This document shows positions 1 through 7,971 of a stretch of DNA of 64,000 nucleotides, in pieces. Under the pieces are notes generated by a model, which was given only the letters and a program-made list of their open reading frames with translations, did not search any database and was not told where the DNA came from. The stretch lies in contig CP113055.1 of the NCBI GenBank assembly GCA_026625625.1, positions 312,501-376,500 of the forward strand, written 5' to 3'. This DNA is from Blastomonas sp. SL216 (GTDB lineage Bacteria; Pseudomonadota; Alphaproteobacteria; Sphingomonadales; Sphingomonadaceae). The number at the start of each line of letters is the position of its first letter. The stretch's first letter is position 1. A program made the translations under genes and the position numbers.

Positions 1-318
1 CGCGTCCAGTGCATCAAGGTTCTCGGCGGATCGAAGCGTCGCTTCGCCGGCGTGGGCGACATCATCGTCGTCTCCGTCAAGGAAGCCGCTCCGCGCGGCC
101 GCGTGAAAAAGGGTGACGTGCACCGCGCCGTCATCGTGCGCACCGCCAAGGATGTGCGCCGCGCCGACGGCAGCGTCATCCGCTTCGACAGCAATGCTGC
201 TGTGCTCATCAACAAGAATGACGAGCCCATCGGCACCCGTATTTTTGGCCCGGTGGTCCGTGAGCTGCGCGCGCGCAAGCACATGAAGATCATCTCGCTG
301 GCTCCGGAGGTGCTGTAA
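1..318 (+). CDS. rplN: 50S ribosomal protein L14 (5' end cut by window)
   Basis: This is the C-terminal 105 residues of large-subunit protein L14, which lies at the subunit interface and contacts 23S rRNA. The frame is open from base 1, so the start (about 17 residues of a normal ~122) lies before the window. [14 protein letters not shown] opens the visible part, [11 protein letters not shown] follows, and the basic tail with [19 protein letters not shown] is the usual L14 end. The stop is followed after 2 bp by rplX, the standard order in the spc ribosomal operon, so the two are translated from one mRNA. The window position is thus inside the main ribosomal protein cluster. Confidence 0.96.
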   Translation, partial: RVQCIKVLGGSKRRFAGVGDIIVVSVKEAAPRGRVKKGDVHRAVIVRTAKDVRRADGSVIRFDSNAAVLINKNDEPIGTRIFGPVVRELRARKHMKIISLAPEVL

Positions 319-320
319 CC

Positions 321-641
321 ATGGCAAGCGCGAAGATCAAAAAGGGTGACAAGGTCGTCGTCCTGTCCGGCAAGGACAAGGGCCGCAACGGCACCGTCAC
401 CAAGGTGATGCCGAAGGACGACAAGGTCGTCGTTTCGGGCCTGAACGTGATGGTCCGCCATCGCAAGCCCAGCCAGACGAACCCCCAGGGTGGTCTGGAC
501 CGGGTCGAGGCCCCGCTGCACATTTCCAAGGTCGCCGTGGCTGACCCCAAGACCGGCGCGCCCACGCGCGTTCGTTTCGAGACGGTCGACGGCAAGAAGG
601 TCCGCGTGGCTGTAAAGTCCGGGGAGAAGATCGATGGCTGA
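321..641 (+). CDS. rplX: 50S ribosomal protein L24
   Basis: L24 is an assembly-initiating protein that binds the 5' domain of 23S rRNA and sits near the exit of the peptide tunnel. The 106-residue product has the KOW motif at about residues 6-24 ([18 protein letters not shown]), followed by the VKHR-like patch here read as [15 protein letters not shown]. Length is normal for the family. The ATG follows rplN by 2 bp, and the 3' end overlaps the rplE start by 8 bp, which indicates translational coupling. Confidence 0.97.
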   Translation: MASAKIKKGDKVVVLSGKDKGRNGTVTKVMPKDDKVVVSGLNVMVRHRKPSQTNPQGGLDRVEAPLHISKVAVADPKTGAPTRVRFETVDGKKVRVAVKSGEKIDG

Positions 642-1215
642 TAAGTACGTGCCCCGCCTGCGTCAGCGTTATGACGACGTCATCGTCAAGGCGATGCAGG
701 AAAAGTTCGGCTACACGAACCCGATGCAGATCCCGAAGCTGGAAAAGATCACCATCAACATGGGTGTCGGTGAAGGCAGCCAGGATAAGAAGAAGGTGAC
801 CACCGCCGCTGCCGAAATGGAACTGATTGCCGGCCAGAAGCCCGTGATCACCAAGGCGCGCAAGTCGATCGCTCAGTTCAAGCTGCGCGAAGGCATGCCG
901 ATCGGCTGCAAGGTGACCCTGCGCAAGGAGCGCATGTTCGAGTTTCTCGATCGTCTGGTGACGATCGCGATGCCGCGCATCCGCGACTTCCGTGGCCTGA
1001 ACCCCAAGAGCTTCGACGGTCGTGGCAACTATGCCATGGGCCTGAAGGAGCAGATCATTTTCCCCGAAATCAGCTACGACCAGATCGACGCTGTTCGCGG
1101 AATGGACATCATCGTGACCACGACCGCCAAGACGGACGATGAAGCGCGCGAACTGCTGCGCCTCTTCGGCTTCCCGTTCCCGGTTGAGGAAACCCAGGAA
1201 AAGGCGGCGGCTTGA
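634..1215 (+). CDS. rplE: 50S ribosomal protein L5
   Basis: L5 binds 5S rRNA with L18 and L25 and forms part of the central protuberance that touches the P-site tRNA. The 193-residue protein begins [15 protein letters not shown] and contains the family stretch [11 protein letters not shown] (about residues 39-49) and the late [17 protein letters not shown] segment. A GGGGAG ribosome-binding site lies in the end of rplX just before the ATG. The gene overlaps rplX by 8 bp and precedes rpsN with a 42-bp spacer, as in other spc operons. Confidence 0.97.
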   Translation: MADKYVPRLRQRYDDVIVKAMQEKFGYTNPMQIPKLEKITINMGVGEGSQDKKKVTTAAAEMELIAGQKPVITKARKSIAQFKLREGMPIGCKVTLRKERMFEFLDRLVTIAMPRIRDFRGLNPKSFDGRGNYAMGLKEQIIFPEISYDQIDAVRGMDIIVTTTAKTDDEARELLRLFGFPFPVEETQEKAAA

Positions 1216-1257
1216 TTGCCCTCCGTCTCGCATTTTAGAAAGGCGAGAACTTAAGTC

Positions 1258-1563
1258 ATGGCGAAACTGAGTTCCATCAACAAGAACGAACGTCGCAAGA
1301 AGATGGTCAAGCAGTATGCTGGCCGTTATGCGCGTCTTCGTGCGAAGGCAGAAGACAGCAGCCTGGACGAGACCGAGCGTCTCATCGCCCGGCTGAAGAT
1401 GGCTGAACTGCCCCGCAATGCAAACCCCACGCGCGTTCGCAACCGGTGCAACACCACCGGCCGTCCCCGCGCTTATTACCGCAAGTTCGGGCTCTGCCGT
1501 ATCGAGCTGCGTGATCTGGCCAACAAGGGCCTGATCCCCGGCGTTACGAAGTCCAGCTGGTAA
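1258..1563 (+). CDS. rpsN: 30S ribosomal protein S14, long zinc-free form
   Basis: S14 belongs to the head of the small subunit and assembles late with S3 and S10. At 101 residues, and without paired CxxC motifs, this is the long zinc-independent (C-minus) form. The conserved [19 protein letters not shown] core and the C-terminal [10 protein letters not shown] ending are both visible. It lies between rplE and rpsH in the standard order, with its own ribosome-binding stretch in the 42-bp spacer. Confidence 0.97.
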   Translation: MAKLSSINKNERRKKMVKQYAGRYARLRAKAEDSSLDETERLIARLKMAELPRNANPTRVRNRCNTTGRPRAYYRKFGLCRIELRDLANKGLIPGVTKSSW

Positions 1564-1575
1564 GGATTTGATGAT

Positions 1576-1971
1576 ATGGCAATGACCGATCCTCTGGGCG
1601 ATATGCTCACCCGCATCCGCAATGGCCAGCAGGCCAGGAAGGACAGCGTGATGTCTCCGGCGTCGAACCTGCGCGCTCGCGTGCTCGACGTTCTGCAGCG
1701 CGAAGGCTATATCCGCGGATATACCGAAGAGCTGCTGGGCCGCCACAAGGGCCTGCGCATCGAGCTGAAGTATTTCGAGGGCCAGCCCGCGATCAAGCAT
1801 GTCGCGCGCGTGTCCAAGCCTGGCCGCCGCGTCTATTCGGGTTCCAAGGAACTGCCGATCGTGCGCAACGGCCTGGGTATCACCATCGTATCCACCCCCC
1901 GTGGTGTTCTGTCCGACGCGGAAGCGCGCGAACAGAATGTCGGCGGCGAGGTGCTGGCGGAGGTATTCTGA
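1576..1971 (+). CDS. rpsH: 30S ribosomal protein S8
   Basis: S8 binds the central domain of 16S rRNA and is a primary assembly protein; in enterobacteria it also represses spc operon translation. The 131-residue product starts [18 protein letters not shown] and ends with the highly conserved [16 protein letters not shown] followed by EVLAEVF. Spacing to rpsN is 12 bp, and rplF starts 1 bp after the stop, so the cluster is tightly coupled here. Confidence 0.97.
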   Translation: MAMTDPLGDMLTRIRNGQQARKDSVMSPASNLRARVLDVLQREGYIRGYTEELLGRHKGLRIELKYFEGQPAIKHVARVSKPGRRVYSGSKELPIVRNGLGITIVSTPRGVLSDAEAREQNVGGEVLAEVF

Positions 1972-1972
1972 T

Positions 1973-2506
1973 ATGAGCCGCATTGGTAAAAAGCCTGTGG
2001 CAATTCCCGCAGGCGTCACTGCTTCGATGGCCGATGGCGTCATCACCATGAAGGGCCCCAAGGGCGAGCTGACGATGCAGACCGTTCCCGACATCGCCTA
2101 TGAACTGGGTGATGGCGAGCTTTCGGTGAAGCCGGCCAACGGCACCCGCCGTGCCCGCGCTTTCTGGGGCATGCAGCGTACGCTGGTTCAGAACCTGGTG
2201 GTCGGTGTGACCGAAGGTTTCACCAAGACGCTGAACATCACCGGCGTCGGCTATCGTGCCAACGTCCAGGGTAGCAATCTGAAGCTGCAGCTCGGCTACA
2301 GCCATGACGTCGATTTCGCTATCCCCGATGGCATCGATATCAAGACCCCGGACCAGACCACGATCCACATTTCGGGCAGCGATCGCCAGAAGGTCGGTCA
2401 GGTTGCCGCCGAAATCCGTCGCTGGCGCAAGCCGGAGCCCTACAAGGGCAAGGGTATCAAATATGCGGGCGAGTTTATCTTCCGCAAGGAAGGGAAGAAG
2501 AAGTAA
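1973..2506 (+). CDS. rplF: 50S ribosomal protein L6
   Basis: L6 lies near the base of the L7/L12 stalk, next to the sarcin-ricin loop of 23S rRNA, and is important for elongation factor binding. I place the start at the ATG at 1973, giving MSRIGKKPVAIPAGV and 177 residues, the normal family size; the frame is open farther upstream but that part overlaps rpsH and does not look like L6. The conserved C-terminal IRRWRKPEPYKGKGI motif is present. The gene is 1 bp from rpsH and 3 bp from rplR. Confidence 0.97.
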   Translation: MSRIGKKPVAIPAGVTASMADGVITMKGPKGELTMQTVPDIAYELGDGELSVKPANGTRRARAFWGMQRTLVQNLVVGVTEGFTKTLNITGVGYRANVQGSNLKLQLGYSHDVDFAIPDGIDIKTPDQTTIHISGSDRQKVGQVAAEIRRWRKPEPYKGKGIKYAGEFIFRKEGKKK

Positions 2507-2509
2507 GCC

Positions 2510-2860
2510 ATGGCGAAGCTCTCTTTGTTCGATCGTCGCCGCCAGCGCGTCCGCAGCTCGCTGCGGGCCCGGGCCGGTGGACGTCCCCGTCTTTCGGTGC
2601 ACCGCACCGGCAAGCACATCTATGCGCAGATCATCGACGACGCAGCCGGCAAGACGCTGGCTTCGGCTTCGACGCTCACCAAGGGCAGCAAGGCTACGGG
2701 TGCAACCGTTGCCGACGCGATTGCCGTGGGCAAGCAGATTGCAGAAGCCGGCAAGCAGGCTGGCGTGACCACCGTTGTGTTCGACCGTGGCGGTTTCATT
2801 TTTCATGGCCGGGTCAAGGCCCTGGCCGATGCCGCTCGCGAAGGCGGTCTGGAGTTTTAA
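2510..2860 (+). CDS. rplR: 50S ribosomal protein L18
   Basis: L18 binds 5S rRNA and anchors it to the large subunit together with L5. The 116-residue sequence shows the basic N-terminal segment [20 protein letters not shown], then [16 protein letters not shown], and ends in the typical [20 protein letters not shown] pattern. Flanked by rplF (3-bp gap) and rpsE (3-bp gap), in the canonical order. Confidence 0.97.
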   Translation: MAKLSLFDRRRQRVRSSLRARAGGRPRLSVHRTGKHIYAQIIDDAAGKTLASASTLTKGSKATGATVADAIAVGKQIAEAGKQAGVTTVVFDRGGFIFHGRVKALADAAREGGLEF

Positions 2861-2863
2861 GCG

Positions 2864-3565
2864 ATGGCAGATGAACTGAACAACGCAGAAGGCGGTGCCG
2901 ACGGTAACCCTCAGGGTGAACGTCAGGGCCGTGGTGGTCGCGGTCGTGGCCGTGGCGGCAATGATCGTGGCGGTGAGCGCGGTGGCCGTGGTCGTCGTGA
3001 CGATCGCAACAAGCGCGATGAAGAGCAGGGCGAAGAGCTGATCGAAAAGCTCGTTCACATCAACCGCGTGTCGAAGACCGTCAAGGGCGGTAAGCGCTTC
3101 GGTTTCGCCGCTCTGGTGGTGGTTGGCGACGGTCAGGGCCGTGCCGGCTTCGGTCATGGCAAGGCGCGCGAAGTGCCTGAAGCGATCAGCAAGGCGACCG
3201 CTGCTGCCAAGAAGAAGATGATCCGCGTTCCGCTGAAGGAAGGCCGCACGCTGCATCATGACGGCAAGGGCCATTTCGGTGCGGGCAAGGTGACGCTGCG
3301 CAGCGCGCCGCAGGGTACCGGCATCATCGCCGGTGGTCCGATGCGCGCCGTGTTCGAAAGCCTGGGCGTGGCCGACGTTGTGACCAAGTCCAACGGCACC
3401 TCCAACCCCTATAACATGATCCGCGCGACCTTCGAGGCGCTCGGCGAACAGACCAGCCCCAAGTCGGTGGCAGCACGTCGTGGCAAGAAAGTTGCCGACC
3501 TGCTGGGCCGTGGTGGTGCATCGGCTGCTGTCGCCGAGGTCGAAGCCGCCGCGATTACGGAGTAA
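2864..3565 (+). CDS. rpsE: 30S ribosomal protein S5 with RG-rich N-terminal extension
   Basis: S5 lies at the mRNA entry channel and is involved in decoding accuracy and mRNA unwinding. The core starts at about residue 57 ([20 protein letters not shown]) and carries the usual second half ending near VADLLGRG. At 233 residues the protein is longer than the ~166-residue E. coli form. The extra length is an N-terminal low-complexity, arginine/glycine-rich segment (about residues 18-53, with many RG, GRG and RGG units) plus an alanine/glutamate-rich tail. The extension is probably disordered and RNA-binding. Start follows rplR by 3 bp. Confidence 0.96.
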   Translation: MADELNNAEGGADGNPQGERQGRGGRGRGRGGNDRGGERGGRGRRDDRNKRDEEQGEELIEKLVHINRVSKTVKGGKRFGFAALVVVGDGQGRAGFGHGKAREVPEAISKATAAAKKKMIRVPLKEGRTLHHDGKGHFGAGKVTLRSAPQGTGIIAGGPMRAVFESLGVADVVTKSNGTSNPYNMIRATFEALGEQTSPKSVAARRGKKVADLLGRGGASAAVAEVEAAAITE

Positions 3566-3570
3566 TCGAC

Positions 3571-3747
3571 ATGGCAACCATCAAGGTAAAGCAGACCGGA
3601 TCGCCGATCCGTCGCCCGGAATCGCAGCGCAAGGTGCTGGCCGGTCTGGGCCTCGGCAAGATGAACCGCGTGTTGGAACACACGGACACGCCCGAAATTC
3701 GCGGCATGATCCAGAAGGTCCGTCACATGGTGACCATCGTCGACTGA
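3571..3747 (+). CDS. rpmD: 50S ribosomal protein L30
   Basis: This 58-residue reading frame begins [20 protein letters not shown] and ends [13 protein letters not shown], a complete bacterial L30, a small protein on the back of the large subunit. It starts 5 bp after the rpsE stop, in the canonical rpsE-rpmD-rplO order. It is short and easily missed by length cut-offs. Confidence 0.95.
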   Translation: MATIKVKQTGSPIRRPESQRKVLAGLGLGKMNRVLEHTDTPEIRGMIQKVRHMVTIVD

Positions 3748-3756
3748 CCAACTTGT

Positions 3757-3871
3757 CCCTCTCCCTTCACGGGAGAGGGTTGGGAGAGGGGCTTGCGCTG
3801 AGGCTTGCCCCTCTCTACTGCGCCTAGCCAGCAGGCTGGAAAGGCTGCGTATCTCTCCCCTCAAGGGGAGA
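3757..3871. repeat. two palindromic intergenic repeats between rpmD and rplO
   Basis: The 165-bp gap between rpmD and rplO holds two hairpin-forming palindromes. The first is CCCTCTCCC (3757-3765), 5-base loop, GGGAGAGGG (3771-3779). The second is TCTCCCCT (3854-3861), CA, AGGGGAGA (3864-3871), followed by a short AT-rich stretch. Similar palindromes recur between genes across the window, so this is a dispersed element rather than an operon-specific signal. It nevertheless interrupts an otherwise tightly packed ribosomal operon. Confidence 0.8.
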
Positions 3872-3912
3872 AATTTTGTATTAGCGCGAACAAAGCGAAA
3901 GCGAGTGCACCA

Positions 3913-4413
3913 ATGAAACTGAATGAGATCAAGGACAATGATGGCGCCCGCAAGGGCCGGATGCGCGTCGGACGCGGCATCGGCTCGGGCAAGGGCAAGA
4001 CCAGCGGACGCGGTCAGAAGGGCCAGACCAGCCGCTCGGGCGTCTCGATCGCCGGATTTGAAGGCGGCCAGATGCCGCTGCACATGCGCATCCCGAAGCG
4101 CGGCTTCAACAATCCGTTCGGCAAGGATTACGACATCGTCAACCTGGGCATGATCCAGAAGTTCATCGATGCCGGCAAGCTCGCCACCGATGCGACTGTC
4201 GATCAGGCCGCTCTGCGTGCAGCCGGTCTGTCGCGTGGTGGCAAGGATGGCGTGCGTCTGCTCGCCAAGGGTGAACTCTCGGCCAAGGTGACCTTTGCGG
4301 TTGCCGGTGCCTCCAAGTCGGCGGTGGAAGCCATCGAAAAGGCTGGCGGCAAGGTTGAAATCATCGCTCCGCGCGAGCCCTACCGCAAGCCGGAACGCGA
4401 AAAGAAAGCCTGA
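3913..4413 (+). CDS. rplO: 50S ribosomal protein L15
   Basis: L15 is a late-assembling large-subunit protein that bridges 23S rRNA domains. I choose the ATG at 3913 ([20 protein letters not shown]; 166 residues) because the family always starts this way; the open frame upstream is intergenic palindrome sequence. The conserved [19 protein letters not shown] stretch and the [18 protein letters not shown] motif are present. The C-terminal extension ends in basic residues. It is separated from rpmD by 165 bp, unusual for this operon. Confidence 0.96.
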   Translation: MKLNEIKDNDGARKGRMRVGRGIGSGKGKTSGRGQKGQTSRSGVSIAGFEGGQMPLHMRIPKRGFNNPFGKDYDIVNLGMIQKFIDAGKLATDATVDQAALRAAGLSRGGKDGVRLLAKGELSAKVTFAVAGASKSAVEAIEKAGGKVEIIAPREPYRKPEREKKA

Positions 4414-4431
4414 CCCTTACGGTCGGCTTGT

Positions 4432-4479
4432 CAAGCACGCCCCGCCTCCCGATATGGTGAGCGCGGGGCGTCTTGCTTG
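4432..4479 (+). terminator. hairpin between rplO and secY
   Basis: A GC-rich stem pairs CAAGCACGCCCCGC (4432-4445) with GCGGGGCGTCTTGCTTG (4463-4479), allowing a 3-base bulge, around a 17-base loop. There is no T-run after it, so it may attenuate transcription or stabilise the upstream ribosomal mRNA rather than terminate fully. The remainder of the 198-bp gap up to secY contains no gene. Confidence 0.5.
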
Positions 4480-4611
4480 AAGCGCCCCGAGACGGTATCG
4501 CTGCGCTTTGCCGCCACGGCGGACGAACGCAGGGCAGGGCGCTTCGGAAAGATTTTTCGGCCTCGCGCCATCATGGGCGCTGCATAGGCCGCTTTTTGGG
4601 AAACAGGTTTC

Positions 4612-5979
4612 ATGGCATCACGGGCCGACAATCTGGCTAGCAATTTCAGCCTGGCAAAGTTTAGCCAGGCGACGGAGCTGAAGAACCGCATCTGGTTCAC
4701 CATCGGCGCCCTCATCATCTTCCGCCTGCTGAGCTATGTTCCGCTCCCCGGCGTCGATCCGACCGCGCTGGCCACGCTGTACCAGCAGACCAAGGGCGGG
4801 GTTCTCGACATCTTCAACACCTTCTCGGGCGGTTCGCTGGAGCGCATGAGTCTGATCGCGCTCGGCGTGATGCCCTATATCACCGCCTCGATCGTGGTGC
4901 AGCTTGCCGCTTCGCTGTCGCCGCAGCTCGCCGCTATCAAGAAGGAAGGCGAATCGGGCCGCAAGAAGCTGAACCAGTACACGCGCTACGGCACCGTTTT
5001 CCTGACCGCGATCCAGGGCTATTTCATCGCTGTCGGTCTGGAATCCTATGCAGGTGCCAGCGGCATTCAGGCCGTGATCGACCCGGGCATCATGTTCCGC
5101 GTTGGTGCGGTCATCAGCCTTGTCGGTGGCACCATGTTCCTGATGTGGCTGGGTGAGCAGATCACCGCGCGCGGCATCGGCAACGGTATCTCGCTGATCA
5201 TCATGGCGGGCATTGTCGCGCAGATGCCGGTGTTCGCCGCGCAGATGTTCGAAGGCGGCCGTACCGGTTCGATCTCGCCCTTTGCGATCATCGCGCTGAT
5301 CGGCATGATCGTCGGCCTGGTGCTGCTGATCAGCTTCATGGAGCGTGCTCAGCGCCGCGTGCTGATCCAGTATCCCAAGCGTGCCACCCAGCGCGGTGTG
5401 ATGCAGGCCGACCGCAGCCATCTGCCGCTCAAGATCAATACCGCTGGTGTGATCCCGCCGATCTTCGCGTCGTCGCTGCTGCTGATGCCGCTGACCATTT
5501 CGCAGTTTGCCGGCAACTCGACCGATCCCAATTCGGCAGTAGGCGGCGTGCTGGTGACGCTGAACCAGTATCTGGCGCATGGCCAGCCGCTGTACATGAC
5601 GCTCTATGCGCTCGGCATCATCTTCTTCTGCTTCTTCTACACTGCCGTGGTGTTCAACCCGGAGGAAACGTCGGAGAACCTCAAGAAGAATGGCGGCTTC
5701 ATCCCGGGCATCCGTCCGGGCAAGAACACCGCGACCTATCTGGATTATGTGCTCACGCGCATCACCGTGGTCGGCGCAGCCTATCTGACGCTGGTCTGCG
5801 TCCTGCCTGAATATGTGATCGCGCAGACCGGCATCCCGCTGTTCTTCCTGGGCGGCACGAGCCTGCTGATCGTCGTCAACGTCACCGTCGACACGATTAC
5901 GCAGATCCAGAGCCATTTGCTGGCGCATCAATATGCCGACTTGATCAAGAAGGCGAAGCTCAAGGGGCGCTTGCGCTAA
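4612..5979 (+). CDS. secY: Sec translocase channel subunit SecY
   Basis: SecY forms the protein-conducting channel of the inner membrane with SecE and SecG and works with SecA or the ribosome. The 455-residue product shows the expected ten hydrophobic segments. Family motifs include FRLLSYVPLPGVDP (first helix and loop), TASIVVQLAASLSPQL, GNGISLIIMAGIVA, and the cytoplasmic-loop stretch RRVLIQYPKR needed for SecA contact. IPGIRPGKNTATYLDYVLTR is the last conserved loop. It follows rplO, as in most bacteria, and is followed 61 bp later by adk. Confidence 0.97.
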   Translation: MASRADNLASNFSLAKFSQATELKNRIWFTIGALIIFRLLSYVPLPGVDPTALATLYQQTKGGVLDIFNTFSGGSLERMSLIALGVMPYITASIVVQLAASLSPQLAAIKKEGESGRKKLNQYTRYGTVFLTAIQGYFIAVGLESYAGASGIQAVIDPGIMFRVGAVISLVGGTMFLMWLGEQITARGIGNGISLIIMAGIVAQMPVFAAQMFEGGRTGSISPFAIIALIGMIVGLVLLISFMERAQRRVLIQYPKRATQRGVMQADRSHLPLKINTAGVIPPIFASSLLLMPLTISQFAGNSTDPNSAVGGVLVTLNQYLAHGQPLYMTLYALGIIFFCFFYTAVVFNPEETSENLKKNGGFIPGIRPGKNTATYLDYVLTRITVVGAAYLTLVCVLPEYVIAQTGIPLFFLGGTSLLIVVNVTVDTITQIQSHLLAHQYADLIKKAKLKGRLR

Positions 5980-6040
5980 GCGACGCGCTGGGGAATAGAA
6001 TGGGCCGGGCACAACCGGCCCAGTGGGGGATGGATTACCC

Positions 6041-6688
6041 ATGAATATCATACTTTTGGGCCCTCCGGGGGCGGGCAAGGGCACGCAGGCACAGCGTCTG
6101 GTGGACGAACGCGGCATGAAGCAGCTTTCCACCGGGGACATGCTGCGTGCAGCGGTCAAGGCGGGAACGCCGATTGGCCTCAAGGCCAAGGCGGTGATGG
6201 AAGCCGGCGAACTCGTCTCGGACGAGATCGTCTCGGGCATCATCGGCGACGCGCTCGACGAACTGTCGCCCGATACCGGCATCATCTTTGATGGCTATCC
6301 GCGCACGGCGGCCCAGGCAGAATCGCTCGACGAGATCCTCGACGCGCGTGGTCGCAGCCTGCACCATGTGATCGAGCTTGAGGTCAATGAGGATGCGCTG
6401 GTCGATCGCATCACCGGCCGTTTCACCTGCGCCAATTGCGGCGAAGGCTATCACGACCGCTACAAGCTGCCCGCCAAGCAGGACGTGTGCGACAAGTGCG
6501 GATCGACCGAATTCAAGCGCCGTCCCGACGATAACGAAGAAACCGTGCGGACCCGCATGGCCGAATATCGCGCCAAGACCGCGCCGATCCTGCCCATCTA
6601 TGAAGCCCGCGACATCGTTTCGCGCGTCGACGGCATGGCCAGCATGGATGCGGTTGCCGGCCAGATTGCGGCCGTTCTCGACGCCTGA
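6041..6688 (+). CDS. adk: Adenylate kinase, zinc-binding LID type
   Basis: Adk interconverts ATP + AMP and two ADP in the cytoplasm. The ATG at 6041 gives MNIILLGPPGAGKGTQ, with the P-loop at residues 7-16; the open frame begins a few codons earlier but that part is not conserved. The 215-residue protein has the AMP-binding STGDMLR and FDGYPRT motifs. The long LID carries four cysteines at positions 130, 133, 150 and 153 (CxxC pairs), the structural zinc site seen in Gram-positive and many alphaproteobacterial enzymes. The gene follows secY; rpsM does not follow. Confidence 0.97.
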   Translation: MNIILLGPPGAGKGTQAQRLVDERGMKQLSTGDMLRAAVKAGTPIGLKAKAVMEAGELVSDEIVSGIIGDALDELSPDTGIIFDGYPRTAAQAESLDEILDARGRSLHHVIELEVNEDALVDRITGRFTCANCGEGYHDRYKLPAKQDVCDKCGSTEFKRRPDDNEETVRTRMAEYRAKTAPILPIYEARDIVSRVDGMASMDAVAGQIAAVLDA

Positions 6689-6694
6689 TTGACC

Positions 6695-6729
6695 GTTTTC
6701 TCCCCTGCCGGTTGCGGGAGGGGAGAAAC
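6695..6729. repeat. intergenic palindrome after adk
   Basis: GTTTTCTCCCCT (6695-6706) pairs with AGGGGAGAAAC (6719-6729) with one bulged T, making a stable hairpin just after the adk stop. No T-run follows. It belongs to the CTCCCC/GGGGAG palindromes found between many genes here. Confidence 0.6.
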
Positions 6730-6839
6730 GGCAGCGCCTTGGTCAGCCAAGGCAATCGCACGCCTGGCGCCGACGCGCCACTTGCCCCGGCACCATTTCA
6801 GCGGCATGGCTGATACCCTGATCCAGGGGAACCCAACGC

Positions 6840-7724
6840 ATGCGTAACGCTCTTGCCTCTCTCGCCTTTGCCCTTGCCGCCATCGCGCCCGCGCAGGCCG
6901 AAGTGGTCGAGCAGGCCGATAACGGCTTTGTGGTTCAGCACAGCCTGACCGTGTCCACCGATCCCGATGCGACGTTCGCCATGCTGCGCACGCCGGCCAA
7001 GTGGTGGGACAAGGACCATACCTGGACCGGCAATGCCGAAAACCTGTACATGGACGCGCAGGCGGGTGGTTGTTTCTGCGAACTGATCCCCAACGAGGCG
7101 ACCACTGAGAGCGGCGCTCCGCAGCGCACGCTGCGCGGCAGTGTGCAGCATATGCAGATCACTTATGTCGATCCGGGCAGGCTGCTGCGCATGTCGGGCG
7201 CGCTGGGCCCGCTGCAGAGCGAGGCTCTGGCCGGCGCGATGACCTTCACGCTGAAGCCGGTCAAGGGCGGGACGCGGATCACGATGGACTATGTCGTGGG
7301 CGGCTTCATGCGGATGAAGACGGCGGACATCGCGCCTGCGGTCGACAAGGTTCTGGTGGCACAACTGTCGCGGCTGGCCATGGCGCTTGGGCCGCTGGTC
7401 GGGGCAGGGGACGCGGCAGATACGGCGGACGAAAAGCCCGAGGATCCAGTACCTGCCACTGGAGATGAACCTGCCAGCGACAGCGCAGTCAGCGCGCTGG
7501 TCAGCGATCTTGCCCCCGATGATGCAGTCACAGATAGTAGCACCGATCTTGGCGACCCCGAGCCCGAGCTCAAGCCCGAAGCAAAGCCTGCACCCAAGCC
7601 TGCGCCCAAGCCAACGTCCAAGCCGGCCGCCGCCTCGGTTCCTGCGGCCAAGAGCGGCAAGCCCGCCACCCGTCCGGTGACCAGACCGGCCCGCGACGAG
7701 AATGAAAGCGAAAGCGGGCGCTGA
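6840..7724 (+). CDS. Exported SRPBCC-fold protein with Pro/Lys-rich tail
   Basis: The first 20 residues (MRNALASLAFALAAIAPAQA) form a typical signal peptide, so the protein is probably periplasmic. Residues 30-180 fit the START/polyketide-cyclase-like SRPBCC fold, a hydrophobic ligand-binding cavity: VSTDPDATFAMLRTPAKWWD is the usual opening and the segment from MTFTLKPVKGGTRITMDYVV the core strands. The last 110 residues are low complexity, acidic then rich in Lys-Pro-Ala units (KPAPKPAPKPTSKPAA), resembling periplasm-spanning linkers. The ligand is unknown. It stands alone after adk with a 151-bp gap. Confidence 0.75.
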   Translation: MRNALASLAFALAAIAPAQAEVVEQADNGFVVQHSLTVSTDPDATFAMLRTPAKWWDKDHTWTGNAENLYMDAQAGGCFCELIPNEATTESGAPQRTLRGSVQHMQITYVDPGRLLRMSGALGPLQSEALAGAMTFTLKPVKGGTRITMDYVVGGFMRMKTADIAPAVDKVLVAQLSRLAMALGPLVGAGDAADTADEKPEDPVPATGDEPASDSAVSALVSDLAPDDAVTDSSTDLGDPEPELKPEAKPAPKPAPKPTSKPAAASVPAAKSGKPATRPVTRPARDENESESGR

Positions 7725-7971
7725 ACGCAGCGTATTTGCATCGACCATAGCGGTCTGAATTGCTGCAAGACGCGGCGTTTCTCACCGCCGATTTAACCGA
7801 ACTTTGCCGGGCTTGTGGCCCCGCTTCTTGCTGCGCTTTGGCTGTGCGGATTAGCACTTTCGCTGCGCCCGTTTTGCGTTAGAGTTCCGCAGCAATGCAG
7901 GCGAATCAGGAGAGTTCGCTGCATTCGGGCCGGGTCGCGCAGTTCGCAGCATCACCTCAAAGGGGGGACCT

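Noticed and set aside
397-2094. A 565-codon open frame on the minus strand across the ribosomal genes
   Set aside because: It runs antisense to rplX, rplE, rpsN, rpsH and rplF, which are certain. Long antisense frames are expected in GC-rich codon-biased genes.
1880-3577. A 565-codon minus-strand frame over rplF, rplR and rpsE
   Set aside because: Antisense to real ribosomal genes; no conserved pattern and low complexity of biased codons.
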